DNA of 64,000 nucleotides from Oscheius sp. JU75 (GCA_037178855.1 JASJZC010000002.1:3658001-3722000), one strand, 5' to 3'. Shown: positions 46,987-58,283, counted from the stretch's first letter. Program-made: numbers and translations. Notes: a model not told the origin generated them from the sequence alone.

Positions 46987-48399
46987 ATGAACGGTTGCGA
47001 CCACAATCAGGAGGGTGGTCACAGTCATGACCACGGACCTTGTTCCCACGGAGACGAGGAAGAAGTCGCCGACGAGATGACGCCTGAAATGGAGGAGGTT
47101 CTCGCCGCCGAAAAGGTCATCAACGCGTTCTTCTACTATAAGCGGTTTGGACGGGAGAAATCGGTCATGGCTCTTACACAACTACGGTTAGTTTCTTATA
47201 TTTTCTTGTAAAGTTGGTCATATTTCAGGAAAATCCCCCAAGCCCACCAAAAACTGGTGATGGAGCAACATTCGGCTCATATCAGAGAACAGCTTCGTCT
47301 TCTAGACCTGGATTCGGAGTAAGCTCTCTACCTTTTTCTTGTAAATCCATAATTAAGAGTCTTGAAGAAGGTCGTCACAGTGGGAGCGTGTAGTTTGAGT
47401 GATGAGACGTTCAAGGCTCTGAAAATGACGCAGCTGCGTCGCCCAGATGCCACTTACATCTCGAAGGTCTGCAGTACCATTCGCCAGATTGTAAGGGAGT
47501 GGTCCAGTGAAGGTTAGATTGCCCTTTCACCACAAAAAAAAGATCCATTTTAGGAGCAGCTGATCGAGCCACGACCTACGGACCCGTGATGGACGAGCTT
47601 CGAGCTCGTTTTCCCAACGTCGAGGAGCGTCACAACGTACGAATCTACGTGCCGGGCTGCGGTCTTGGTCGTCTTCCCTGGGATCTGATCACGGAAGGCT
47701 TCTCGGTTACTGGAAACGAATTCAGCATGTTCATGCTGATGACCAGCTGCTTCCTACTCAACGGCGTCAAAGAGGTAATTTCTTTCTGATTTTCGAGACA
47801 AACACCTCTATTTTAGGCGAACGAAATGATCCTCCATCCGTACATTTTCGACAAATCGAACAGCTGGTCGTACAAGGATCAGCTGCGTCCAATCAGCTTC
47901 CCCGATATCTGTCCGGCCGTTTCCAACACGGACCGGAAGAACGAATTCGCTATGTGTGCTGGAAACTTCCTAGAGGTGACGAGAAACGACGTCGAACAAT
48001 GGGATTCCGTCGTCACTGCCTGGTTCATCGACACGGCCAATAATGTCATGGAATTCATCGGTTTGTTTTTATAAAAAAAAAAAAACTACGTCTTTTTTTT
48101 AGAGAGAATATATCAAATGTTGAAACCCGGAGGTGTCTGGATCAATGTCGGTCCTTTGACTTATCATTATGAGGATACCGAAGGAGAGGTTTGTCTTTTT
48201 TTATCTCCCCTATTCTAGTGAAAACTTACAGCTATCCATCGAACTGCCCTATGAAGAAATTCGTCGAATTGTCGAAGAAACTGGCTTCACGATAGAGAAC
48301 GAAAGAAGGATAGCCGCCAAATATACCTGGAACTCGCGCTCCATGCTCCATAACGAATATTGCTGTGTCTTTTTCGCGGCCATAAAAGGTGGCAAGTAG
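46987..48399 (+). CDS. CARNMT1: Carnosine N-methyltransferase
   Basis: A SAM-dependent enzyme that methylates carnosine to anserine; it is also reported to act on protein His in some animals. It begins with a His-rich stretch (HNQEGGHSHDHGPCSHGDEE), then FFYYKRFGREKSVMALTQLR, the UPF0586 start. Further: TTYGPVMDELRARFP, RIYVPGCGLGRLPWDLI (SAM-binding GCGxGRL), GNEFSMFMLMTSCFLLNG, NEFAMCAGNFLEV, WDSVVTAWFIDTANNVMEFI, MLKPGGVWINVGPLTYHYED and LPYEEIRRIVEETGF. About 8 exons; complete. The ATG follows CTTCCAG directly. It lies 330 bp after CAMKMT, so it may be a third operon gene or have its own promoter. Confidence 0.93.
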
Positions 48400-48470
48400 T
48401 CTTTATTTACATGTGCGTATAAATATTTCTCTTTTTACAATAAAATACGATCGGGGACCCGCGAATAAGG

Positions 48471-49445
48471 CTAAGACACTACACGACGAATGACAAGAAG
48501 AACAAAAATGGAGATAAGGACGACCGCTGTGGCCGACATGGCGAAAATCGAGACGCCGTTTGACTGAACCGGAGCGTGGGTCTGCCTCTGAACCGGTCTA
48601 GAGACAGAGACGGGCACTGGAGGCGGTACAGAGACAGCTGGAGGAGCTGGAACTGTCTGTGAAAGAGAAAAATGGTGGAAAAAAGAATATAAATACCTCG
48701 GGAACGGGAGCGGAGCTGGATTCCTTGTCTTCAGAGGCCGGTTCCTCGCTCGATTTCAGGGCATTTTTCATACAGAGACCGCACTCCTTACATGTCCAGT
48801 TACGACTTCTGAAAATAGATTTGAACGTGAAAAATAGGGGGAAACTCACAATTTAGCGAGTTTCTTCCGCTCCTCCGGAGGATAGCTAAGGCTGCCGATG
48901 GCCCCTCCCGGCTCCGAGGGCATGAATCCGATCAGGGCGAGAAGGGCTGTTCTCACTAAAAAAAAATATATCTTTTCAACGGAAAGAGAAAAATGGACGA
49001 ACCGGACCAGCTGGCAAGCCAGGTTTCCGGATGGTAGTTGGAGATGGAGAGACAGATCTTTTTGTTCAACTCGAAGCGGCCATTTGGCTGGAGAAGACGA
49101 TATTTCTGATAAAGGGTGGACTCACCGTAAGGAGCATGAAATTGGGCGGTTTCATTGGGTAGTCCGAGGGAAAAACGATCCTTCCGTGATAGATTCCGCC
49201 ATCAAAATCGGTGTCAGCTGGCCCTCGAATGGTAAAGTGCCATTCAAACAGATTTTCCTGAAGATTTTGAATGTAAAGATGGGAAATTGGCTACTTACAT
49301 TGCAGGGCTGAGCCAAATACAATTCCGTCGGTTCTTTCAGCTCCATCGCCTCTCTCATCAGTCTTTTTACACCTACAATTCTTTGGTTTACTGTAAAATA
49401 CTTGGACTAACCTGAACTTTTCTGATTATACTGTGTCGTTTCCAT
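48471..49445 (-). CDS. UBE2J1: ER tail-anchored ubiquitin-conjugating enzyme UBE2J type (Ubc6-like)
   Basis: An E2 for ER-associated degradation. Exons join as METTQYNQKSSGVKRLMREA, MELKEPTELYLAQPC, NLFEWHFTIRGPADTDFDGG, IYHGRIVFPSDYPMKPPNFM and LLT, then PNGRFELNKKICLSISNYHP with the active-site Cys in KKICLSI. ETWLASWSVRTALLALIGFM with PSEPGGAIGSLSYPPEERK follows. A Ser/Glu linker and a Pro/Val-rich spacer lead to a C-terminal anchor (IFAMSATAVVLISIFVLLVI) and RRVVS. The Pro of the usual HPN motif is replaced by the J-family arrangement. About five exons. TTTTTTCCAG lies 5 bp before the ATG. Convergent with CARNMT1. Confidence 0.93.
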
Positions 49446-49979
49446 TTTGTCTGGAAAAAAGCTCTGGATTTATATGACGTCGCCTTGTGAAGATCAACGG
49501 GCGCGTCCTGCCACGAAATTGAAGTGAAATATGTGGCCCTGGAAGAGATTTTTTTTTAAGACAGACATAGGAGTCAGTTTTTAGTAGAATAACCGCAGAA
49601 AAATATGGGAAATGGGCGCTGGAGGAAGAAGAATACAAGAACAGTTGTATTTTTTGGTATTCAAACAGCACGCGCAAAGTTATAGCACACAAGAATTCGG
49701 AATTACGGTAGAACAATCTGGCTTTCTCACCTGAAAATTGCTCAGGAAGAGAACAGAATTCTAGCTTCACAAGAGCCCGGAGCTGGCCTCTGTACAGATT
49801 CTGAACTTCAGAATTGCGGATCAATTAGGTCGTTCCTTTTTTATTTTTAAGAGCATTTTGCCGTTCCTAAAAATGATTAATAATTATTTTGCAACTAGAA
49901 AAGCAACATCGAGATAGTGGGACCGTGGTAGACCGTCACTCAGAGGACACCTAACAAAACACAAGACAAAAGTACAATT
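49446..49979. other. Intergenic with minus-strand poly(A) signal
   Basis: No gene supported. TTTATT around 49840 is an AATAAA on the minus strand downstream of the broken frame at 49980-50292. Confidence 0.35.
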
Positions 49980-50292
49980 CTAGCCGGCGGGCTGGGCACG
50001 ACTGCCCATATAGGTCATCATCGAGTCTTCAGCATCGAGTGCCACGATGGAAAATCGGAGTTTGACTTTGACTTTCTTTGGCTCTTCTAGTCTTGCGCGT
50101 GACCTCCAGTTGCGTGTCGGCTCCGGGCTCGACGAATTCGTAGACAAGCTTGTAGCTGCATTCGGCGTTGTGTTGGCTCTTCCCCTTGAAGGCCAGACAC
50201 TCCTTTCTCGAGTTGGACAGTCAATGAGTAGAGTTGCCTCCGGTAGCAGGAACGAAGCAGGAGGGCGGATGGGCAGTCAGCAGCATCATATG
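49980..50292 (-). pseudogene. Possible broken gene 3' end, two frames
   Basis: One frame reads SRKECLAFKGKSQHNAECSY and YKLVYEFVEPGADTQLEV, with an upstream stop after about 12 codons of a different frame. About 40 bp later a second frame takes over as KKVKVKLRFSIVALDAEDS and MMTYMGSRAQPAG up to TAG at 49980-49982. No intron of correct length joins them. A minus AATAAA follows at about 49840. I do not recognise the family. It may be a decaying gene, a sequence error, or coincidence. Confidence 0.3.
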
Positions 50293-50323
50293 TTCTAGTT
50301 TTAAATGCCCAAAAGTATGTGTG

Positions 50324-50439
50324 TGTCTGTCTGTAGTCCTAATTGCCCATTTATCACAGTTGCTCTGTGACAGCAATTATGCAAGTCAAGTCAAATCTAC
50401 CTGTCACGAGCCCCGTCGGGGCATCAGCCAAACTTGTCT
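50324..50439 (+). repeat. Dispersed repeat, copy 2 (shorter)
   Basis: Matches the reverse complement of 35220-35400 over both flanks, with about 70 bp of the middle missing. Lies just upstream (minus sense) of the broken frame at 49980-50292. Confidence 0.75.
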
Positions 50440-50931
50440 CCTCTGAAGCTTTCTGGCTTTTTATTACAAAGAGATTGCAGTTTTCTATCCAAGCTTTTGG
50501 CAAAAATTCTGGGATTACAGCTCGGAAGAAAATTTAGTTTGGGAGATCAGGAGAGTGCGAGAACTTTGCTCCCGTACTGGTAGATTACATCCGACGCAGT
50601 CAGTGTAGTATGAAGACATCTTCTGTGACAGAGTGGACCAATCATGACTGTCCTCAGAACACATCAGTTCTTTTTCCCATACCTTCTCTTCTGTCCCGAA
50701 TAGATCTTTTTCGCATTTTACGGACAGTTCCAAACACAGAATAGCAGCTTGTTGTTGCGTTACCAAACAGGGGCCCTCTGCTAATTACGACCTCCGTCAG
50801 TCCCTCTCTCTCTTTCTGCCAGATGGCTCGAATCGATCTGGGTGTTCAAGCCAGCGCAGCTTCGAGTGTTCCTTTTTGAAGGCATCCACCTCATTGCACT
50901 CCTTTCTACTTCCTGCATTAATCATTTTCAG

Positions 50932-52832
50932 ATGGAATTTCGAGTGACGCCGGGGCCGAGACCTTCTTCTGCAGAAGAAGAGGAGATAAAGTTGACACAA
51001 ATTTTGGAGATTGAACGTCAAATGGTTGTAGAGACCCAGGAAAACTACAAGCTCTTGAAAATGAGATTTCTTGAGGTCACAGAACGACTGGATATGTCCA
51101 ATAAAGAACTGGAAATTGTGAGTTCTTGGTCTGGTTTCTATTGAAAATTGTTCAGTTGAGAGCTGAGAAAGAAGCCGAGGTGAATGCACGGAAAGAACTG
51201 CTGAGTTTGGATCAGAAGAGTCGCGAAATACTGCATCAGATGGAACTGGACAACAAACAGAGACAGTTGGCACAACACCAGTTCCAGACGGGGACACTGG
51301 CCGAGTTACAGAAGGTCTTTAGAAAGGTAGCCCCTCATTTTATCCCATAAAGTTTCTCAGGAACTAGCCGATCAAGAATCAGATATCAAGAGACTAGAAC
51401 AGGAGAAAGAGGGTCTGGTTGAGGATAACGACCGCTTGTTGGAGGAGATGCGTCAGCTGCAATCGGAGATTCTGAAGACGAAGAAAGTCTACAAGGAGCG
51501 AGAACATGAGCTTGCGGACGACTTTGATAGGCAACTACAGGAGTTTATGAGTACGTTAGATGCCGAAAAGTGAGTTCTCTTGGTCATTCTAGAGATCTTG
51601 AAAGACAATGCCAGTCTGGAAACTCATTTTTGGGCCCCAAATTGTGATTCTAGTGTCACAGCTTCCGAACAAGATGTACTTGGTTTCCAGAAAGAACAAG
51701 CATGAAGAACCCCTGATCTCTTCTCTCCGTGAACGGATAAAACTACTGGAAGAGCTGCTAGAATCGAAGGAAAAGGATAGAAGAGAGACTGTGGAACAGT
51801 CGGGAGGGAAGATTCTTTCACTGACTGAGCAGCTAATGGCGGAACGGGAGAAGAACCAAAGACTTACGACCTACCAGTCACAGTAAGAGTATCTTTTGAG
51901 TTAAAAACGATACTTTGAGATTGGAGATGACAAAATTGGAAGCAAAGAGGCTAGTTTCGGAGAAGAATAAGGAGCTGGATGAGTTGCGGAAGCAGATCAT
52001 TGAGCTGAGAGCACAGAAGGGAAAAGACGACACAGCGATGGCAGAAACGGAGAGAAGACTGAGGAATGAGTTTTTCGAGCAGTCCTTCTCGATAGACGAA
52101 AAGTTGAAGAGTATGGAGAGGTCGATCAATGAGAGAGACCAGTATATTGATGGTAGAACTATAGTAGGCCAGATTGATACTGTTTCAGAGTTAAAACAAC
52201 GACTGGATGAGACGAGATTGGAGGAGAGTGGGCTCGAGCAGTTGGAAAGTAGTTGTCAGGCTGAGAAAGAGAGTCGGGAGAGGGTGGAACGAGAGAACAA
52301 GCGACTGTCGGAGCTGATAGAGAGGAAAGACTCTGAGTGTTCCCAGCAGATGGCTGTCCTGAAGATGGAGAGGAATAGGCTGGAGGAGATCGTCAGTGAT
52401 TTGAAGTGAGTTTGAGCCTTTTGCACCTATTTGTAGCTACAATGAATTCAAAATGTAGTCAAAGTAGTCCGATTTAAGAGAACGACTTTTACCAAGGGCT
52501 ATCGAAAAACAGAGTGGTCCATCAAACGGAGTTCGGTTTCCCTCACTCGTACGTTTCTGTATTATTAGCGGTTAATTGAGGTCGCATCAACTTTTACAGC
52601 TACTAGCTACCCGTACGAGAGTATCCATTCCAGAAACCGCCTAAAAACAACACCGGAGACTATCGAAGAAACCTTTCGACTTCGAGCCCAGCTGGCCAAG
52701 AAGGAAGAAAAGGAAAAAGAGCTGAAAGAGCACTATCGTGTTCTACTCTCACGAATGAAGAAGAGCTTGAAGAACATAGAGAAAAGACATCTACACACCC
52801 AGAGAAAACTAGAAGAGCATATCTTAATTTGA
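50932..52832 (+). CDS. Long coiled-coil protein
   Basis: About nine exons. The start MEFRVTPGPRPSSAEEEEIK comes directly after ATTTTCAG (trans-splice-like). The rest is almost continuous coiled coil of several hundred residues: KLTQILEIERQMVVETQENY, LLKMRFLEVTERLDMSNKEL, ELADQESDIKRLEQEKEGLV, LISSLRERIKLLEELLESKE, LVSEKNKELDELRKQIIELR. It ends in a basic helical tail (RVLLSRMKKSLKNIEKRHL). No signal peptide, no recognised head domain. Centrosomal, intraflagellar or cytoskeletal scaffolds look like this, but the sequence does not decide. Convergent with the DB-module gene, stops 11 bp apart. Confidence 0.8.
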
Positions 52833-52843
52833 CATGAAGATTT

Positions 52844-54041
52844 CTATCCCTGCCACTCGCATTCAGACGACCAATTTGGATCGTATCTTGGCTTAGCTGT
52901 CAGTCCTTGTCGTTGACAAGAAATGATGGTAGACATGTGCTGGATGCAGGGCTGATAGCTCAGAATGGCCTGAGTGTCACAGGTCGGAACGTCTCCTTTG
53001 CAGAAAGAGGCGCATTCTTGTGGGACTCCTGAGCTCTGACAGTGAGAATAGAATGAGAAAACGTACCTTTAGAGAGACAGCAGTCAGTACGATCTGTCGC
53101 GTCGGCAGCGCAATAAGCCCAGGTAGTCAACTGCGAGAGACACTTAATTCCAAGGGTACTTCCTAGCTGAAATTGGGAAATGAATAGTCTTTTGAAAAGA
53201 CTAGCCTCTTCGGATGTGGTGTTGTATCGGCAGAGAGGGAGACAAAACTTCATTTCTTGTTCTCCGACTGTCAGACAGCACTGCTGAAATGGGAGTTACT
53301 TCGATAAGCTATGAGACTTTGCAGGAGAATCGTTCGGTACGTCAATCAGCTAGTCAATCACCAGTTTTTGACCTACAGCTCTCTTATTTTACCATGCTCT
53401 CTCAAATATCATGATGCCGCATTTATTCTTAAAGTCACGGGAAACATTGTTCTTGTTTTTTGTCCATAGAGCTTACATGCATGCAAACAGATAGAAAGTA
53501 ACTGACTTATCAACGCAAATTTGTGTCATGCTATCATTAGTCTCGACAATCTTAAAGTCTTTCGGAATCTTTGCGGAGTCTACAGTTAGTCAATGGAACA
53601 AAGTACAAGGTACTACACAGCCTTCTTTAGAGTTAGTTTCCTCAAACCTTCTCTGTGAAAACACACGATGGAAAACCTGCCCGATTCAAATCTGTTAGCG
53701 CATATCTTGATTTAAGCTATGACGCCACATTAGGGGAACACCCGATTCAAGCGTAAGCAAGCCAAATCAAACAAGAGACTACCTGAATACGTTCGTGATG
53801 AATGACATCACAGGAACAACGGCATTTCCTTTGAAGAGCTCCGGCTTTTAATGAGGATCCAAAACATTCTCCCTAAAGTTTTTTGCTCAAAAAAGCACAG
53901 AGGGAGTTCTACCTGAGCCACTTTGTTGGCACAGAAAGTCGGATCTTGAGGGCATTTTTCTTTGAGCTGTTGGGCTGTCAGTTGACCAACTGTGAAGGGC
54001 ACAAAAAAGAGGAAAAACAGCAAAAACATGTGGAAGCCCAA
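52844..54041 (-). CDS. Secreted DB-module protein
   Basis: The DB module is a nematode-specific Cys-rich domain. It starts with a signal peptide (MGFHMFLLFFLFFVPFTVGQ) and a Cys-rich N-terminal part (EKCPQDPTFCANKVAQ; ECFGSSLKAGALQRKCRC). A middle exon reads IPKDFKIVETNDSMTQICVD. The module follows: QCCLTVGEQEMKFCLPLC, RYNTTSEE, GIKCLSQLTTWAYCAADATD, RTDCCLSKG, VPQECASFCKGDVPTCDT. It ends YQPCIQHMSTIISCQRQGLT. Double CC pairs and the ADxxDxTDCC block are typical. The intron after NTTSEE has a GC donor, or the segment is retained in frame. About six exons; some upstream borders uncertain. Confidence 0.82.
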
Positions 54042-54260
54042 CTAAGAGAGCGGTCTCTCGAAATGACCCAGATCCAGTCCGATCTCTCTTGACAAGATCC
54101 CTCGTACGGCCATTCGGATCCAGTTTAGAGGGCATTTTTTGAAACAATCTACAGATTTTCATGACGAACTCTGGAATGAAATCATTTCTGTAGTTTCTCT
54201 CTAATGAATCACTGTACATTTTGGGTCCAAATCCACGCTAAGATGCCCCTTATCGAGGCG

Positions 54261-54268
54261 TATAAGAG
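54261..54268 (+). promoter_or_regulatory. TATA-like box of the first Ly6-like gene
   Basis: TATAAGAG, 39 bp before the ATG at 54300. Confidence 0.45.
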
Positions 54269-54299
54269 AGAAACATTCCAATAGGGGGAATTGTACACA

Positions 54300-54892
54300 A
54301 TGATTCGTCAGGTGCTATTCCTCTCTCTGTTCGCAACAGTCAACTCCCTTCATTGTCTTCAAGGAACCGTGATCATTGTGGATGGATTCCAGTACTCGAA
54401 CTCGATTAAAAGCCTCGACTGTGGAGCCATCACTCACTGCTTCAAGTTGGTTCTTCATTTACTGAATTCGATAAGAGATTCAGAGAAAAACTATCGGCTG
54501 TCGGCGACTCTGGTCACAAGATCCAGGTGATTCAATACAGCTGTGACTCGAAAAAGATCTGTGATGTAAGTTTTATTGGTCACCCTGTGGATAGAATGTT
54601 CCAGAACGTGAATTTGATGCCCATTGCTGGGAAATTCGACTGTCAGAAGCCGTACGACCTTTGGATTGGAGATTTCTGTTGTTGTAGTTTGGACAACTGC
54701 AATATGGATAATCCAATCATAATTCCACCCGCACAGCACACCACAGAAGGATATGTCAAGACGCACAAGCCTTTCCCTACCTTCCCGACGAGGCTGACAA
54801 ATCCGACAACAGTTACGACGACCACAACGAAGTCGGCGAGCGGAATGTTCAGTATTCTGTCCTTGACATCTGTGATTTTTATTGTCAGATGA
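54300..54892 (+). CDS. GPI-anchored Ly6/ET-module-like protein (copy A)
   Basis: A signal peptide (MIRQVLFLSLFATVNS) followed by LHCLQGTVIIVDGFQYSNSI and CGAITHCF. After a 39 bp-type intron it reads KEKLSAVGDSGHKIQVIQYS and CDSKKICD, then KPYDLWIGDFCCCSLDNCN. The GDxCCCxxxxCN end is the signature of three-finger/ET-module proteins. A Thr-rich stalk and hydrophobic tail (SASGMFSILSLTSVIFIVR) follow, as for a GPI signal. Three exons. Closest in the window to copy C (CLKEKVSVTGESGHSM at the same place). Role unknown; probably cell surface. Confidence 0.82.
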
Positions 54893-54944
54893 AACATTAC
54901 GATTTCTCTTATACTCGTTTGGGATTGAAATATTTATTTTACAC

Positions 54945-55465
54945 GACAGTAGTCTGGACTTGACCTGGACATAACCCTCGTATCTCTTGACGCTCTTCTC
55001 GGTTTCTTCAGTCGGACAGACTCCCGAAGCATGGCAAACCCAGTCGAGATAATAGTAGACATTCGTGCCCATATCCACATAGGCTTACTCTTCCTTCGTG
55101 GGCATCTCTAAACCAGGATAGCGGTAATGGTTGCCCTTGGTCAGAACATTGTTCAGGGTGAATCTGTCCCTCGCAGTCGAGATCAGAGAGCCGTGACTGT
55201 CTCCTCCTCAAGCAAAAAGAGGATAGCCATTAAAGCAAATTCCGAATGCGCCGAAGAGAGGGCAGAACTCCGTCTTGCTGGTCAGCTTGTAGACTGTCTC
55301 GTCGTGAACTGAACTAGAGCTGTTTAGTGAGATGTTTTGAAAAACTGACTGTTCGTTCCATATCCGTAGAGACGGTCTCCGTTGCCCCCTTGGAAGACAG
55401 GCCGGTGTCGACTTCGAGAAGAGCAATGTTGCAAACAGTATTGACATTCACAAACCTGGGGTAGT
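54945..55465 (-). pseudogene. Broken trypsin-like serine protease (C-terminal half)
   Basis: Two exons in phase: one contains VNTVCNIALLEVDTGLSSKG (the catalytic Asp region, DIALLE-like), the other ETVYKLTSKTEFCPLFGAFG. In the frame of the second exon the sequence reaches ICFNGYPLFA, then TGA where trypsins have the Cys before the active-site GDSGG. GGDSHG then replaces GDSGG. The frame continues GNHYRYPGLEMPTKEE, hits TAA, then gives YYYLDWVCHASGVCPTEE, which resembles the nematode trypsin-like C-terminus. Two in-frame stops and a changed active site mark it as inactive. The N-terminal half with the catalytic His was not found. Minus AATAAA at 54933-54938. Confidence 0.7.
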
Positions 55466-55913
55466 GAATTTAAAGCCGTACATTTGACAGTTTCCGTGTT
55501 CCATCAACCTTTCTGACTCGAAGTTACTCCAGGAGCACAAATTGAGACACGAATTCCTCTTTTGCCACATTGTTAATGACCAATACGTAGACCAAGAGAC
55601 CCATGATATAATGTGCAGTTGTCATAACATGGCTCTTACTGGAACGGAAAATTCCAGAAGGGCTGTGTGCCACAGAGTGAATGGGACATTTGGCTGCTAG
55701 GTGCGAGTACCATTAGATCAGGGCAAGATGTTCTTATTTTCTGTCACAGTACTCATTGGATAAAGTATTCGCTTAAGGCCACACATTGCTTGAGAAAGAA
55801 GACAAGAGAACAAGGAGTGAACTTTTACTGGGTACTTCGGAATTGACGTCACAGGCTGCCCCACCTTCGAGTAAGTGGAACTGCTTTTTTAAAAAAAATA
55901 AAGATCCACTTTT

Positions 55914-56254
55914 AGACTTTCTTCAGATTTCGCGATAAAACGATTATCGTACACCCCAGTTTATTGCAAAACCGATGCGGCTTGCACCGTTGACCAACAT
56001 CCTTCACGCAATACACGTCGTAAGGTTAGAGTTACTTCACAACTAATATTCAAAGTACAATCGAATATTACTTGGGAAGCAAACACCGATTGTGGCTTAA
56101 AGAGACAAGAGCAAGATTCATTATGAGCAATGCTTCGGCGAGCCGTGCAATGCTAAAGATGGTTCATCGAAGCTCACACACGTCTCCAATACGAGAGTCA
56201 TCCTCTGTTTTGGACAAATTGTCATACTGGCAAGCGTTCGTGCGAAAAAAACAA
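55914..56254 (+). pseudogene. Possible broken Cys-rich surface protein
   Basis: One exon-like frame gives RLSYTPVYCKTDAACTVDQ. A later exon gives ITWEANTDCGLKRQEQ, then a stop. A frame one base away continues HYEQCFGEPCNAKDGSS into a hydrophobic end (VILCFGQIVILASV) like a GPI signal. The frame change lies near 56107. It may be a damaged relative of the flanking Ly6-like genes, but the Cys pattern differs, and no signal-peptide exon was found. Confidence 0.35.
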
Positions 56255-56258
56255 TAAA

Positions 56259-57026
56259 ATGTTTTTAATTGTACATTGTACCATAACTGAAAAACTTCTG
56301 AACAGACTCATTGTCACAGTTAGCATAGACTTCGGACTACTATTGCATCAAGAGATCGAGCAAACAGGCAACACTACTTCGATCGAACAAAGCTTCAGGT
56401 ATTTCTATAGTCCATCTACTCTTCTTTCTAATTCCTGCCATTTCGTCTTCGTCTCTTTCTCTTCGCTTCAGTATTCAGCCAATCAGCAAGTCTTACATGT
56501 TACAACGGGGACTATGTTAGTATAGACGGAGTGGGACGATTCGACAATGCTACCATAACAACTTGCAAAAAGAATGTTACACAGTGCATGATGTAAGTTT
56601 TCACACAAAGTTCTGAGAGGTTCCATAGTCAGAAGGCTTCCTACACAACACAATCTACTAGAAACACGTCCACGGTGATAAACTTTGCTTGCGATGATAC
56701 CAACCAATGCGTTGTAATTTCTCTTTCCGATCGTAATCAATGAAAAATTTAAGAAATTGAACTCAACAATTCATACCTGGAACTGTCAGTTGCCATTTGA
56801 TCAGTGGGCTGGGGACATATGCTGCTGCAACTGTTCTGGCTGCAATATTAATCTGGGGAGTGGAACCACGGCCAGTACTTCTGCACCTACGAAGTCCACA
56901 AGGAGGATGAATATTCCTCACATTCCCACTGGCCAACTGACACATTTTACGCCTACGACTCCAAAATCTTCTACGACTATGTTTACTTTGATTTCCAGTT
57001 CAATTCTTATCTTTTCAGGAGTTTAA
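56259..57026 (+). CDS. GPI-anchored Ly6/ET-module-like protein (copy B)
   Basis: The three last exons are clear and in phase: SASLTCYNGDYVSIDGVG with NATITTCKKNVTQCM, then VINFACDDTNQCV, then NSTIHTWNCQLPFDQWAGDI and CCCNCSGCN. A Ser/Thr-rich stalk and hydrophobic end (SSTTMFTLISSSILIFSGV) follow. Start uncertain: an ATG at 56259 begins a weakly hydrophobic exon that joins in phase with a GT donor at about 56399, but it is a poor signal peptide, so the true first exon may lie elsewhere. Same GDxCCCxxxxCN pattern as copies A and C. Confidence 0.7.
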
Positions 57027-57100
57027 TCAATGAAGTAGGAGGGGCTGTGTATAGAACAAGAACTTAGTTATGTTTATTCTGAGCTCCTGTTAAAAAAAGT

Positions 57101-58283
57101 CTAGTCGAGGTCGCAGTTGGACAGGTCTTCGCAGGGCGACCAGATGGCCAGACGCGGCTCCCGGTCCAAGACGTCTTTCGGCGGTCGAATCGTCTTGGCG
57201 TCGTTTGTCTGCTGGCAATATTCCCAGTACTTTCCACCCTTCTCGAAGTCGTAGGCATCCGTCTCGACTACCTTTTTCTCGGTCAGGAAGTCGTCCAGCT
57301 TGCGATGGAGCAGCTCGTAGTCCGGACGAGACTCGTACTTCAGACATTTGATGTGGTCGTAGATGGGAGCCATCTTTTTGGGACAACCGTCGAGGAGACG
57401 ACTGCCAATCCTTTCCTTGAGAACGACCTGCATGTGTTCTCCGCGTCCATCCCACTTCAGTTTGCCCTTGATAAACTCGACCGTCATATAGAGCCAGCTC
57501 CACAGATCGTCGCGTCGACCCTGTTCCTGTCGATTCGAGGCATCAATCGAGGAATACTTGGCAGTGCCTTTGTAGGGGGCCTTCTTGCGAGCCGCACGAT
57601 GATGAACCTGTCCGTCCTCACCGACCTTGATGAATCGACGACAGAAGCCGAGATCTAGCAGATAGACGAGACGCTCTTCAGCACTCCAAGCAAAGTTGGA
57701 TGACTTGATGTCTCTGTGCAGGAGACCGACCGAATGCATGTCCTGAAAGATGGAGATTGGTTGAAGACTGCAACTCTTCAAGAGGTAGGACAGTCACAAG
57801 AACCGGTTGAAGTCTCATTAATCCGTAAGGCCCAGAAAAAAAACTGTTCCCACCGACTCTCTGTCAAGAAAACGAGAAGAGACTAACCTGGATGGCCTGC
57901 AGACATTGCTTAGCCAGACGGAAGGCGGTGACCGAGGTGAAGCGATGCTGCGGTGTCGAACGACGGAGAACACTCAGATTCTTTCCGACAAGCTGCATGA
58001 CCATGATATTGACGCAGTTTCCATCATTGACTGACTGACAGGCCAGGAAGAGACGACAGAAATGTTGAGAGAACTGCAGAAGACGCAGCTGTTTGACCTC
58101 GTTCGGCAGTTCGCCCTTCGCGTCCTCGTAGACGAACTCGGTCTTCATGGCGGCCCGCTGCCCCTCGTATTCGACCTCGTAGACACTTCCGAATCCGCCG
58201 CTGCCTATCTTCTTCTTTACGGTCCAGCCAGCTACACAGTCGCCCTTAACGAATTCGGGCTTCGAAAGAGAAGAAGACGACAT
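57101..58283 (-). CDS. TTBK/CK1-family protein kinase
   Basis: A kinase of the tau-tubulin kinase-like CK1 group, much expanded in nematodes. The start MSSSSLSKPEFVKGDCVAGW follows CAATACAG, apparently the acceptor of a 5' UTR intron. P-loop IGSGGFGSVYEVE; lysine in RAAMKTEFVYED; NIMVMQLVGKNLSVLRRSTP; catalytic loop GLLHRDIKSSNFAWS; metal-binding motif VYLLDLGFCRRF (DLG rather than DFG); activation segment APYKGTAKYSSIDASN; QGRRDDLWSWLYMTVEFI. Ends in an acidic tail SPCEDLSNCDLD. Two coding exons; the intron is about 150 bp. Probably active. Substrate unknown; many nematode members are sperm-enriched (family knowledge). Confidence 0.92.

Noticed and set aside
54491..55078. Long minus-strand frame antisense to Ly6-like copy A
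   Set aside because: Only its first part resembles trypsin-like sequence. The rest is the mirror of a well-supported plus gene, with an AATAAA before it.
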